From: Sorex araneus
Taxonomy: Eukaryota > Chordata > Mammalia > Eulipotyphla > Soricidae
Direction of reading: 5' to 3'
Length of the DNA stretch: 64,000 nucleotides
Assembly (NCBI RefSeq): GCF_027595985.1
Contig: NC_073302.1
Coordinates: forward strand, 98,667,234 to 98,731,233
Positions 22,825 through 33,211 of this stretch are shown piece after piece. Made by a program: the position numbers and the translations under genes. How positions within the stretch are numbered: the first letter of the stretch is position 1; every line of letters begins with the position of its first letter. Below the pieces are notes generated by a model. It made no database searches and was not told the DNA's origin. It was given only the letters and a program-made list of their open reading frames with translations.

Positions 22825-23479
22825 TCCATTTCACATCTTCATTTCTGTTGTACTTTTTTCATTTCAGCTCTTAAAGCTCTGCTGAGTACCTGTGTCATCA
22901 TTTATTTGAACCCATTAAATAGTGACCTTGGTGCCACTAAAGTTATTCTCTGAGCACGCATGGAAGTAGTTAGTGTTGGTTTGGACTACAATGTAATTAC
23001 TTTTCACTTATTGCACTTGGTGGGCTTCTATGTATATTCCTCACTGCATTTGCTGTGCTTCTCCCATGCAAGGGTGAATCTTTATAGTTACCACACCCCC
23101 TCAAATCCCTGCCCACCTGAGAGTCTCCGAGGGATTTAGACTTTGAATTTAGATTCTTTTTCTTCTCCACTTGTCCTTACCCAGTGACGGTAAATACAAA
23201 TGTGAGCAGTATGAAAGTTGATGAACAGTACTTAATAGAAGATGTGGAGCTGGTGCCATTGATATGGTGGAGGTCGGTCTGGAGGCTGTCAAGACCTATC
23301 TGAAAGGGAGAGGAACCCACCTCTAGTTTCGAAAGGCCTGGAAATGTCAGTATGAAAATCAATCTCACCTAGAGGTTGGGGCACAAAAATATAATCTATT
23401 TTAATCCAATTATTGATATTTTAGAGACTTTTTTCCATATTTTCTCACGTATAAATACCCTTATTTGGCTAATTCCTGA
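22825..23479. other. Unassigned, possibly old antisense L1 continuation
   Basis: Directly continues the sequence that the full-length L1 interrupted. No reading frame is convincing. Possibly eroded antisense L1. Confidence 0.4.
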
Positions 23480-23617
23480 TACCTTGCATGTGGCCCACCC
23501 GGGTTTGATTTCCAGCATCCCATATGGTCCCCTGAGCAACACCAGGAGTGATTCCTGAGTGCAGACCCAGGAGTAACCCCTGTGCATCACCAGGTTTGAC
23601 CCCCCCCAAAAAAAAAG
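23480..23617 (+). mobile_element. 5'-truncated SINE-A
   Basis: Starts inside the head (CCTTGCATGTGGCCCACCC), keeps CAGCATCCCATATGGTCCC and ends GGTTTGACCCCCCCC plus an A-run. Confidence 0.9.
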
Positions 23618-23628
23618 ACTAGATAGGT

Positions 23629-24662
23629 AAAGAGTCTCTTGCCTGTGCACCTGGCTGTCTTTCCTGGGGCCCCTTGGAGGGGATGGGCTCTAGCTTCCCT
23701 CCCTGCCCCGAGCAGAGCTCCCAGTGGCTGAAGACCTCTGGAACCTAGCCACAGCCATGCTCAAGGCCTCTCTCCACATGTGCAGATGAGCCTCACGCAT
23801 GAAAGTACAGGCAGAGGAACCCAAGTTTGTGGGACCCGGGGCTGAGATCTCCAAGCCTGCTCAGATCAGGACTGGGCCTCCTCCACCCAGATTTCCCATT
23901 TCCCAGTAGCTAGGCAGTCACACCCAGGGACTGCCCCTGGTGCTGTGTAATCCCATCCACGGCCAGCATCCAAAGACTTAAATGCAAGCTCCCGGAAGAG
24001 AGCGATGCAGAAAGTCTCTTGCCTGTGCGCCTGGCTGTCTTCACCGGGGCCCCTTGGAGGGAATGGGCTCCAGCTTCCCTCCCTGCCCCGATAAAAGCTC
24101 CCTGCTGCCGAAGACCTCCAGAACCTAGCCACAGCCATGCTCAAGGCCCCTCCATACGTTCAGATGAGCCTCACACATGAAGGAACCGGCAAAGGAATCC
24201 AGGTATGTGGGACCCAGGGCTGAGACCTCCAAGCCTGCTCGGATCAAGACTGGGCCTTCTCCACCCAGATTTTCCATTCCCAGTCACACCCAGGGACTTC
24301 CACTGGCGCTGTATAATCCCATCCAAGGCCAGCATCCAGAGACTTAAAAGCAAGCTCCCAGAAGTGTGTGGCTGAAAGTGGCCATGTGATACCTTATAGC
24401 CTACTTCTCCTCTGGGAGAACCTGGCAAACTACCAGGAGTTTCCTGCCCACATGGGAGAGCCTCGAAAGGTCCCCATGGTGTATTAATATGCCAAAACCT
24501 GTAACAAGCTGGGTTACTGGTACTCATTCTCCTGACCCTGAAAGAGCCTCCAATGCGGTATTGTTGGGAAGGATGAGTAAAGAGAGGCTTCTAAAATCTC
24601 AGGGCTAGGACAAATGGAGACGTTACTGAGACCACTTGATAAATCTGACAATCAATAGGATA

Positions 24663-24694
<32 letters not shown>

Positions 24695-24695
24695 A
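23629..24695 (+). mobile_element. Dimeric 380-bp repeat with an RTE-type 3' tail
   Basis: Two tandem copies start at 23631 (AGAGTCTCTTGCCTGTGC) and 24011 (AAAGTCTCTTGCCTGTGC), period 380 bp, sharing blocks such as CACAGCCATGCTCAAGGCC and AAGCTCCCGGAAGAGAGCG. After the second unit (~24378) comes a SINE-B-like body and the RTE terminal motif GGACAAATGGAGACGTTACTG...ATCAATAGGATAATGATG, ending in an ATG microsatellite. One related unit lies inverted at 32190-32745. Probably a non-autonomous retroposon moved by RTE. Family not recognised; no coding potential supported. Confidence 0.72.
24663..24695 (+). repeat. (ATG)n microsatellite
   Basis: About ten ATG/GAT repeats forming the 3' tail of the preceding retroposon. 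A simple-repeat tail instead of poly(A) fits RTE-dependent elements. Confidence 0.9.
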
Positions 24696-25390
24696 CCGGA
24701 TAAAGAAACTATGATACATTTACACAATGGAATACTATGCAGTCACCAGGGAAAATAAAGTCATAAAATTTGCTTATAAATGATGAACATGGAGAGTATG
24801 ATGCTGAATAAAATGAGTCAGAAAGAGAGGGACAGACATAGAATGATTGCATTCATTTATTGGGTATTTAAAAACATAGTATGTTTATGTACCCAAGGGC
24901 AGTAATAATTATAATGGATAAGGATAGTAGAAACAAGGGCCAAGAGGACTGGTTGGAAGCTTACCACAAGTGTGAGGGGTCAGGTGGTGGTGGTGGTGGC
25001 GGGGAATATGACAGCCAGGATAGAGAAGGGACCACTATGATAATGATAGTTTGTTATGATCACTCTGGCCAAGAACTGAGTGCTGAAAATAAGTAAAGGG
25101 ACAAACATGATAACCTTCCAGTAACTGTATTGCAACCATAATGCCCAAAAGAGAAGAGATAGCATAAGAGAGAAAGAGAGAAGGACAGAGAGAGAGAGAA
25201 AGAGAAAAGAAAAGAGGCAGGCTGGAGTGGAGGTGGTGGCTGGAAGGAAACTGAGGGCATTGGTGGTGGGAAAGGTACAATATGAAGAAGCGGGTGTCGG
25301 AACATTATATAACTAAAACCCAATCATGAGCAACAACTTTGTAACTGTGTATCTCACAGTTATTCAATTAATTTTTTTAATAAAACAAAA
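24696..25390 (+). mobile_element. 5'-truncated L1 (end of ORF2 and 3' UTR)
   Basis: GGATAAAGAAACTATGATAC and TGGAATACTATGCAGTCACC match the L1 ORF2 C-terminus; then the 3' UTR with an AGAGAGAGAGAAAG tract and the ending CTGTGTATCTCACAG. Confidence 0.9.
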
Positions 25391-25439
25391 AAAGACAGAT
25401 TAAGGCATTGCTGGACATCAAGAAAATGCAGTCTAACGA

Positions 25440-25592
25440 TTTTAATCATATATTTTTTAGGACCACACCTAATAGTTTTCGGAGATCAGTCCTGGTTATG
25501 TGTGCAGGGGTCATTCCCGGACTGCTCAGGGGAATGTGTTTGGTGCTGGGGATCCAGCTCTGCCTGCTGCACTACCCCTTGGCCTCCGCGAA
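25440..25592 (-). mobile_element. Diverged SINE-A
   Basis: + strand reads AGGACCACACCTAATAG, GGGGTCATTCCCGGACTGC and GTGCTGGGGATCC, the reverse of an old SINE-A body; head eroded. Confidence 0.7.
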
Positions 25593-26194
25593 ACTGCAGA
25601 GACGCGGGGATCAGTTAGAAAAGTTTGGGTTTTCCTACCATAAAGTGAATGTGAATTAGGGTTGGGGCTGTAAGAGACATGTAAGATTAGTGCACACGAG
25701 CATCACAGGTGTATACGGCTCAGCAGCACATGCAGGACCCCCTACGTCTGGGACAGCAAAGCCCAGCTGTCATATGTCAGCTCACCCCAGAAGTATCTCT
25801 CTGGCTCTGCCATACACGCCAGCACCAGTGGCCCCTTCTTCACCACCTTCTCCTTCCCTAAAGCCCAGAAGGCCCTGCTTATATAGGTTATCCCTACCCC
25901 CACCCTTGCTCTTCAATTGTTTTCCCCTTAAGCAAATGAGGCACTTATGGAACTGATCAATCAGGTTATGATGTTGTAGGCAAGATCTGGGTTTAAAAGC
26001 AGCCAGTTCAATAGCACATGTAAGTAAGAGCACAGGAACTAAGGCCTGATGAGACCTTTACCCCACACCAGCACAGACCCAGGCAAACTGCACATTCCCT
26101 CTGGGAGAGAAGCTCCAGCACCACACACTGAAAATTGGGGAGGGGGGGGGGATCTGTCATTTAGGGAAGGGGCAACTTTGTTTGGGGGAAACTT
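25593..26194. other. Unassigned, moderately GC-rich DNA
   Basis: No reading frame with recognisable similarity. A TATA-like CTTATATAGG at ~25877 and pyrimidine-rich sequence could be an old LTR, but no ends are visible. Confidence 0.4.
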
Positions 26195-26362
26195 TGTGGT
26201 TTTGGGGGCCATACCCAGTGATACTCTGGGGTTATTCCTGACTCTGCACTTAGGAATCACTCCTAGCAGCCTCTGAGGACCAAATGAGATGTCAGAGATC
26301 AAACTCAGGTGCGCCACAAGAAAGACAAGTGCCTTACCCACTGTACTGTTTCTCCAGCCTCT
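26195..26362 (-). mobile_element. SINE-A, diverged
   Basis: GGGGCCATACCCAGTGATAC (tail side) to CACTGTACTGTTTCTCCAGCC (head) on +. Confidence 0.85.
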
Positions 26363-26489
26363 AGATTCAGAGTTTTGGAGGAAAAAAATATTTACTCAGC
26401 TTGCATCATCTCTGCACTGAAGGACTGAAAAAAATTTTTAGGGAAAAATTAGAGATTTTTCTTCACTAAATGAGTCTTACTTCTTTATA

Positions 26490-27478
26490 GAAGTAAGAGA
26501 AGGGATCGACCTAAAGAGAGGGATGCGGCAGGGTGATACCATTTCATTCTAGTGCCACCCTCGAGAATGTCATTCAACGATTGGAATGGGAAGGAATGGG
26601 GGTGAAGATAGATGATCAGCAACTACACCACCTCCACTTCGCTGATGACATTGTTCTAATAACACCAAGCATTAGCCAAGCGGCACAAATTCTGGCCCAC
26701 TTAGACCACGAGTGTGGAAATATCAGACTACAGCTGAATCTCACCAAGACAATGGTCATAAAAAATGAACTAGTCCCTGACGTTCCATTTGCTCTCAATG
26801 GAATGAACATCTCCAAATGCAGCGGCTATGTGTACCTGGGTCGAGAACTTAACATGAAGAACAACTTTGCACCAGAACTGTGAAGGAAGAAGAGAGCAGC
26901 GTGGAAAGCCTTCAAGAGCGTCGAAGAAGTGGTAAGAAGGACAAAGAACCTCTGGCTCTGGGCACATTTTTTGACTCCACCATTCTTCCTGCACTAACAT
27001 ATGCCTCAGAGATCTGGCCCCTATGAAAACAGGATGAGAATGCTATTCGGGTTTCCCAAAAAGGCACTGAAAGAGCAATGCTAGGAGTATCTATCACGTT
27101 TCACTCAAGTGAGAGAAGGAACCTGGAGTTCCGACCTCCGTCAATGATCAAGAATCAGGAACACTGTCTCATTTGCCAAGGCGTTGAAAATCAGATGGGC
27201 CGGACACGAAACGCGTTTTAGAGATGACCACAGGACTAGAGCTGTTACCTCCTGGATTCCACAAGACATCAAAAGACCATGTGGCCACCCAGCAATGAGA
27301 TGGTCAGACTTCTTCATCAAAACCCTGAATGAACGATTTGAGACTCTTTGTGTTCCTGGAGCAAGCAGATACCATTGGGGAACACTAGCACATGACAGGG
27401 ATGAATGGAGACATTACTGGTGCCCACTTGAGCAAATCTAAGATTAATGGGATGACAAGTGATACAAGTGAAATGAGT
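26490..27478 (+). pseudogene. RTE-clade LINE: reverse transcriptase and C-terminus, truncated and frameshifted
   Basis: The translated pieces differ clearly from L1. GIDLKRGMRQGD begins near 26500; after a stop/frameshift, SATLENVIQRLEWEGMGVKI and LHHLHFADDIVLITP follow (catalytic FADD at ~26638-26650), then LNLTKTMVIKN and GYVYLGRELNMKNN to 26880. The thumb/C-terminal region continues broken (RRKRAAWKAFKSVEE; LPALTYASEIWP), and 27184-27441 reads KIRWAGHETRFRDDHRTRAV to HDRDEWRHYWCPLEQI, the family C-terminus. A non-coding end ATGGGATGACAAGTGATAC follows. The RAGH/HRTRAVTSWIP and RDEWR motifs are typical of RTE elements. The 5' endonuclease half is absent. Its 3' end matches the SINE-B tail. 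Confidence 0.88.
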
Positions 27479-27687
27479 CTTACAAGAAATAATGATTTTT
27501 TGTATAATGAAAATAAATCTTATTTAGAAGTAGTAAGAGATCAAAGCATAAAAAGAAGGGGAGAGAATGATAACAGAGACTCAGAATGAGTTTGAAAATA
27601 CCTTGCTTTCAACTTAAAAATCTTAAAATAGACTATGACCTTAGAAATTTATGTGTAAATCTATGGTAACTTCAGAACAAAAATACT

Positions 27688-27925
27688 GCATTGTAGCACT
27701 GTCATCCTATTGTTCATTGATTTGCTCGAGAGGGCACCAGTAACGTCTCCATTGTGAGATTTGTTACTATTTTTGGCATATCAAATACTCCATGGGTAGC
27801 TTGCCAGGCTCTGCTGAGTGGGCAAGATACTCTTGGTAGCTTACCAGGTTCTCCGAGAGGGACAGAGGAATCGAACCTGGGTTGGCTCTGTGCAAGGAAA
27901 ATGCCCTACCTGACTGGACTGGAGA
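27688..27925 (-). mobile_element. SINE-B copy
   Basis: Full-length on -: tail at 27690 (GTAGCACTGTCATCC on +), ACGTCTCCATTGTGAG, GAGGGACAGAGGAATCGAAC and the head ending ACTGGACTGGAG. It lies just after the RTE copy. Confidence 0.93.
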
Positions 27926-28041
27926 AACTCTTTAGAAAATAAAAACTGCAAGTAAATTTTCCCTTAAAATAGATGGGAACTAGGTGGCATTTTCCAGTGA
28001 TTAAAAAAAAAAGTCCACGACCCCATAAAAAAATGATAGAT

Positions 28042-28392
28042 CACATATAGTGAGTTGACAGTCAAGAATCAGGGATGCTGTCTCATTTGCCAAGACATCA
28101 AATTCAGATGGGCTGGACATGTAACGCGATTCAGAGATGACGGCTGGACTAGAGTTGTTACCGACTGAATTCCACGGGACGTCAAAAGACCGTGTGGCCA
28201 CCGACCAACGAGATGGTCAGACTTCTTCATAAAGACCCTGAATGAAGGGTTTGATGCTCTTCCTGTCCCTGGAGCGAGCAGATATCATTGAGCTACACTA
28301 GCATGCGACAGGGACAAATGGAGACGTTATTGGCACCCGCTCTATTAAATAGAAGATCAACGGGAAGACAAGTGATACAAGTGATATAGTGA
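28042..28392 (+). mobile_element. RTE-clade LINE 3' fragment
   Basis: Second copy of the RTE C-terminal region (GTCAAGAATCAGGGATGCTG, AGATGGGCTGGACATGTAAC, TGGTCAGACTTCTTCATAAA) through to the AAGTGATACAAGTGATATAG tail. A stop lies in the GTTACCGACTGAATTCC segment, where the longer copy reads a Trp codon. Confidence 0.88.
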
Positions 28393-28545
28393 GTATTAAA
28401 CAAGTGTCCAAATTTTAGTATGCTAGCTTCAATCTGATGTCAATGAACAACACACTCAATTCCATTAAATAACGAAGTAATAATTTTCCTCCCTTTAATA
28501 GTTATGTACCATTTGTCAGTTTTAGATATTACCGAGTAAAATTAC

Positions 28546-28782
28546 TATCATTGTATCACTGACATCCCATTGTTCATTGATTTGTTTGAGCGGGCGCCAG
28601 TAACATCTCTATTGTGAGACTTGTTACTGTTTTTGGCATATTGAATACCCCATGAATAGCTTGCCAGGCTCTGCCCTACAGCAAGATACTCTCAGTAGCT
28701 TTCAGGGCTCTCTGAGGAATTGAACCCAGGTCTGCAGCATACAAGGCAAAAGCCCTACCTGCTGTGCTATCACTCCAGCCCC
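28546..28782 (-). mobile_element. SINE-B copy
   Basis: ATTGTATCACTGACATCCC tail to GCTATCACTCCAGCCCC head on +; all internal SINE-B blocks present. Confidence 0.93.
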
Positions 28783-28914
28783 TGAGTAAAATTAAAAAAA
28801 AAACTGTTCAATTAGAGCAGAAAACAGAAATTAGTGTTTCGACCAAAATTTGGGGAAAATATTCATAATTATTTTTTTAAAGGTAGCTAGAAAAGTACAC
28901 ATCACAAGCCACAG

Positions 28915-29152
28915 AGAACTTTAGAATCCGAGTGAGCGTGGAGAAAGCTGGGGAGACCGCAGGGATCGGGAACGCACTGTGCACCCAAAGGCGGCACGTC
29001 TTCCATCAGGCACCGTCCAGCGCTGGGCTCCACGCTTGGTGGCCCCGGGGAAGCGCCGGTCATCGCGCCAGCTCCCCGAGGCGGGACAGTCTTGGGACAG
29101 CTCGTCCTGCTCGGCCAAGGTCACGCTGGTGCTATTACTCCAGCCCCATATT
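28915..29152 (-). other. GC-rich insert beginning with a SINE head
   Basis: A ~235-bp GC-rich island in AT-rich DNA. On the - strand it starts GGGGCTGGAGTAATAGCACC, the SINE head, then changes to unrelated sequence with an open frame (MTLAEQDELSQDCPAS...; 67 codons, ATG at 29124). It may be a chimeric retrocopy of a SINE-containing or template-switched transcript. An A-run on - lies at ~28871-28880. I do not recognise the product; a real gene is unlikely. Confidence 0.45.
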
Positions 29153-29427
29153 AGATTTAATTACATAAATTATTAAATAAATCTCCTAAGATGGAATCAA
29201 TTTATAAAAAATTAAGAACAGGTTATAAATAAATTGAAAAATAATATTTTATACTTCCAAGAAACAAAATCCAAGACTAGTGGTGTCTTTAAGTGAATTA
29301 TTCTAGACTTTTAAAGATAACCTACTAGCTATACTTCTCAAGCTCTTCTGAAATTCTAAAATGAAGGAAAATCTTATGAAAAAAAAAGGCTTACCTTTAA
29401 AATGTTTCAACGAATTTAATTTATTTA

Positions 29428-29613
29428 TTTTTGGTTTAGGGACCACACCTGGTGGGCAGCTCCTGGCTCTACTCAGGGCTTACTGCTGGTTCTGAGCTCA
29501 GGAAATAACTTTTGTCAGGGTGTAGGGAACCATATGAGATGTTGAGGACTGAATTCAGGTTGGTTTCATGAAAGACAAGTGCCCTACCTGCTGAACTGTC
29601 ACTCTGGTCCCTG
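29428..29613 (-). mobile_element. Diverged SINE-A
   Basis: GGGACCACACCTGGTGGGC through CCCTACCTGCTGAACTGTC to CTCTGGTCCC on +. Confidence 0.85.
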
Positions 29614-29689
29614 AATGGCCCCTAAAGTTAGATGTAATTAAAATTAGATGTAAGTAAGATGGTTATAATTATGTTAGCTTGTATGGTTT

Positions 29690-30345
29690 TGTTATACAGA
29701 ATTCCTTCATCTCCATCACTACTAATATGCCAAAGATCTTCCACAACTGTCTCTAAATCACTTCTTCCTTTACTTAATGCACCATTTTCTTTGATCATAA
29801 ATTAACTGTCCATATATAGAAAGGTTATTTCTGAGTTCTCAATTCTATTTCATTAGCCTGAAAGGTTGTTTTAATTCCAGCACCACACTTAAAAAATAGA
29901 GCTTTATTATATAGTTTAAAATAGGGAATTGAATGTATCTTGTATTTTTAACCCCAAAATTGCTTTGGCTGCTTGGGAAGTAGTAGGTTTCTATGCATAT
30001 TTTATGAGAATTATTCTATGTCCCTTAAGAATGTCACTGGAATTTTGGTAAGAGTTGTGTTCAATCTATATAATACTTTGGGCAGTATGATCATTTTGAA
30101 AATGTGAAAATGTTAATTCTCCCATTATACAAACATAGTGTATTTTCTATTTTCTTGTGTCCTTTATTTATTTATGACATAATTTAGATGTATTTCACAT
30201 ATTTTGCTAAGTTTATTCTTATGTTTAAGTTTTTTTCTTCTTATTCACTGCATATAAAATGCAACTGAATTTTGTGGATGATTTTCTCCTGCTACTTTAC
30301 CTAATTGGTTTATTGCTTCTACAGAGTTTTTAGTAGACATTAATT
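29690..30345 (-). mobile_element. Old L1 ORF2 fragment, antisense
   Basis: T-rich + strand with L1 antisense phrases (AAATTGCTTTGGCTGCTTGG; TTTTGTGGATGATTTTCTCC). Frames destroyed. Confidence 0.75.
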
Positions 30346-30360
30346 TTAAAAGATGTGTAA

Positions 30361-30505
30361 GGACCAAAGAGATTGCACCATGGGTACTTGCCTTGCACAC
30401 AAATGACTTGGATTCAGTCTATAGAATTGTGTATTCAATCTTACAAGCGCCACTAGGGGTGATCCCTAAGCACATAGACAAGAGTAAGTCCTCAAATGTG
30501 ACCCT
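30361..30505 (+). mobile_element. Old SINE-A
   Basis: GGACCAAAGAGATTGCACC head, CTTGGATTCAGTC in place of the B-box region, CACTAGGGGTGATCCC body and AAATGTGACCC end. Confidence 0.7.
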
Positions 30506-30509
30506 CCAC

Positions 30510-30965
30510 TTAAAAAAGATATAAGCACACTTATGTCATTGCAGCATTCAATACAATGAACAGGATACTGAAAGAACACTAATGTCCAATGACAGACAAG
30601 TAGATAGTAAAGGTGTGGTACAAATGCACAATGGAATAGTACACAGCCATAGAAAAGATTAAACCATACATGCAATGTTAATAGAGGTAGTGGTTATCAT
30701 GTTTTTTAAAAAATAAGCCAAAAAGCAAACAAATTATGGATGGTCCCTTTTATTGTGAGATACAAAACAAGAAAATCAATAATTTCAAGTCATAGTAACT
30801 CTTTTGCCCTAGATTACGGAGTTCAGTGTAACCAGCAGAGCAGTGGGTTTGGAGCGTGTAATAAAGTGGCCTGTATGCAACACGAGGGTCCTGATGGGGG
30901 GCCTTTGGCACTTTCATGATAGTAAGGTGTGTATGACTCTGTACTTCAAAACATTAAAAAATAGC
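30510..30965 (+). mobile_element. Old L1 3' end
   Basis: GGTACAAATGCACAATGGAAT and the following AAAATAAGCCAAAAAGC region match an older L1 3' terminus. Confidence 0.7.
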
Positions 30966-31044
30966 ACTATTATGTAAATGTGACCTATAGAGTAAAAGTA
31001 GCTAATTTAATTAAATTAATTGCAAAATTTAAAATCACCTTCAA

Positions 31045-31440
31045 AAATAACTTTTTAATGGATTTTAGGGTCTTCGATGTGCATTATCAAGATATGTTTA
31101 AATGTTGATAGTTTAAATTTTTTCCCCAATTTGGATGCCTTTTATTTCTCTTTGTTGCCTGATTGCTTATGGCTATGAATAAAAGTGGAAAATATGGACA
31201 ACCTTGCCTTTTGCTTAATCTGGAATACCTGAAATTAATTTCACTGATCGCTGGAATCCCTGAAATCAATTACATGGTGTGTGATCCATATGACATTCTG
31301 TATAATTAGGTTCACTAATAATGTGTTGAGGATTCATATTTCTTCCAAATTCTGGAAGTTTGAGGAGCAAAAACAATAAGTCTTCATTGAAAATTCATTT
31401 AGAAATTTAGAAAAAGTTTGCACTATTAGCAGTTTTTTTA
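31045..31440 (-). mobile_element. Old L1 fragment, antisense
   Basis: GGATGCCTTTTATTTCTCTT and GAATAAAAGTGGAAAATATG on + are typical antisense L1 ORF2 phrases, as in the block at 29690-30345. Confidence 0.7.
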
Positions 31441-31589
31441 ATCATGGTGCCTAAATACAAAAAAGAAATGAAACTCAAACAATTTAATGCCAAATAAAAA
31501 TTGAATAAAAATAATTTTTCAGAAGACACACATATGTAAAAATAACATGATATATATGCTGGTTATATTTAATGTAATATATTATATAT

Positions 31590-32022
31590 AATATATATTC
31601 AAAGGCCGTTTCCCACCGCTGTCCGGCTCTCGGCTCTGGTGGCGGGGAGGCTGGAGGGGCCACCTCGCAGGGACGCCGATGCCCGCTTGCGCCTGTCTGC
31701 TGAGAACTCAGCGGCTCAGCTCTTGCCATGCTGGGAGTCGTCTGCGGGGCGTCTGGGATCCAGAAGACCCAGGAGGACACAGATGCCACCACCCAGGTGA
31801 CCCAGGCACACAATAACACGGCGTCCCTTAGCAACATTGACTGGGAGATCGGGGCGACACACACAGCACGGCCCGGGGCGCGGGGTTGCTGCAGACACTG
31901 CCCCTGTAGGTCGTGTGGCCACACTCAGCGGAGCACTGTGACATGGGCGGCCCCCAGGTCCAGGTCTGTCTTCGAGGAGTACACCATGGGATTTCGTGAT
32001 CGTGATCGTGAATATATATTCA
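31590..32022 (+). mobile_element. GC-rich retroposon-like insert with 12-bp target-site duplication
   Basis: The insert 31602-32010 (409 bp, strongly GC-rich) is bracketed by AATATATATTCA at 31590-31601 and 32011-32022. It ends GGGATTTCGTGATCGTGATC, resembling the repeated tail of RTE-type elements. Frames on both strands are open for 60-120 codons, but none resembles a known protein. Its source transcript is not recognised. Confidence 0.6.
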
Positions 32023-32189
32023 TAATATATATTGGTTATATTTATAACCAACAAGTACATGGAAAAATTTCAGCATCACTTATTAGGAAAGGCAAATAAA
32101 GTCATAAAGAGATGACGCTACTCCTCTGAGAATGGCTTATATTTAAAAACCTGAAACCAGCTTGTATTGGTGAGGATGCAGAGAAATCA

Positions 32190-32745
32190 CAAACGATCAC
32201 GAAATCCCGTTAATCACTGATTTCTTGGGCGGGCTCAGTAACCTCTCACCTTGTCCTTTCCCTGAGATCTTAGAAGTCTATCTCAACTTGGCCCGCCTAA
32301 TGATGTCGCACTGGAGGCTCTTTCAGGGTCAGGGGAATGAGATCCAGCTTATTACTGGATTTAGTATATGAATACACCATGGGAAGCTTGCAAGGCTGTC
32401 CCATTTGGGCAGGAAACTCTCAGAAGATTGCCAGCCTCACCCAGAGGGAGAAGTGGGCTACAAGATATCACAAAGCGGCCAGGCGCTTCTGGGAGCTTGG
32501 TTTTAAGTCTCTGGATATTGGCTGTTGATGGGATTACACACACCTGGGTTCCTCTGCCAGTACCTTCATGAGTGGGGCCTATCCGAACATGTGGAGAGGG
32601 GCCTCGAGCATGGCTGCAGCTAGGTTCCGGTAGTCTTCGGCTGTCGGGAGCTCTGCTCAGGGTGGGGAGGGAAGCTGGAGCCCATCCCCTCTGAGGGGCC
32701 CCAGGGAAGACAGCCAGGCATGCGGGCAAGAGATATAAAAACTCT
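32190..32745 (-). mobile_element. Single unit of the 380-bp family with RTE-type tail
   Basis: Inverted relative to 23629-24695: the unit end is at 32730 (GGGGCCCCAGGGAAGACAGCC), then CCTCTGCCAGTACC and GCTTGGTTTTAAGTCTCTGG, then the SINE-B-like body, ending at ~32195 with (- strand) GATTAACGGGATTTCGTGATC. Only one unit is present. Confidence 0.7.
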
Positions 32746-32824
32746 TATTCTTTTGGTAGGAATATGAATTGATGTCGCCTCTGTGATACGCTGATATTTT
32801 ATTTAAAAGGAGTCAGGAAGAAAT

Positions 32825-32925
32825 CTCAAAGTGCAGATTCTCATGCTTTGCATGCAAGAGACTCGAATTTGATTCCTGATACCACATGGCCCCTACAAAC
32901 TCCTGCAAGTGATTCTAGAAAAATT
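32825..32925 (+). mobile_element. Eroded SINE-A fragment
   Basis: GCTTTGCATGCAAGAGACTC and TTTGATTCCTGATACCACA resemble the SINE-A head and body start. Confidence 0.5.
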
Positions 32926-33211
32926 TACAAAGTCTTTGAATACTCCAAGGTGTGGGCCAAGATACAAATAGGCAAAAAAATGAGCAATATAAGTATAAAT
33001 ATAAATACAATATAAATTATGTATTTGTATTACCCAGCAACACAATTCCTAGGCATTTATGTGAAAAATATGAAAGCACTAATTCAAGTAAACATGCACC
33101 CTGTGTTTACTGTAGCATTATTCATTGTAGCCTGCACATAGAGGAGGAAGGGGGGTGTTCATCTACAGACAACTGCATAAGGAAGGTGTAGTTCAAAAAG
33201 TTAATTAAGTA

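Larger units (their letters stand above)
32055..33205 (+). mobile_element. Old L1 3' region, split by a retroposon
   Basis: 32055-32190 (TTGGTGAGGATGCAGAGAAA at its end) continues at ~32745 (CTCTTATTCTTTTGGTAGG), as expected for L1 ORF2 with the element at 32190-32745 inserted. A later part at 32960-33205 includes CCCAGCAACACAATTCCTAG. Confidence 0.7.

Noticed and set aside
23866-24527. - strand frames of 92 and 118 codons in the 380-bp repeat as coding regions
   Set aside because: They differ between the two tandem units and are not kept in the other copies, so selection on a protein is unlikely.
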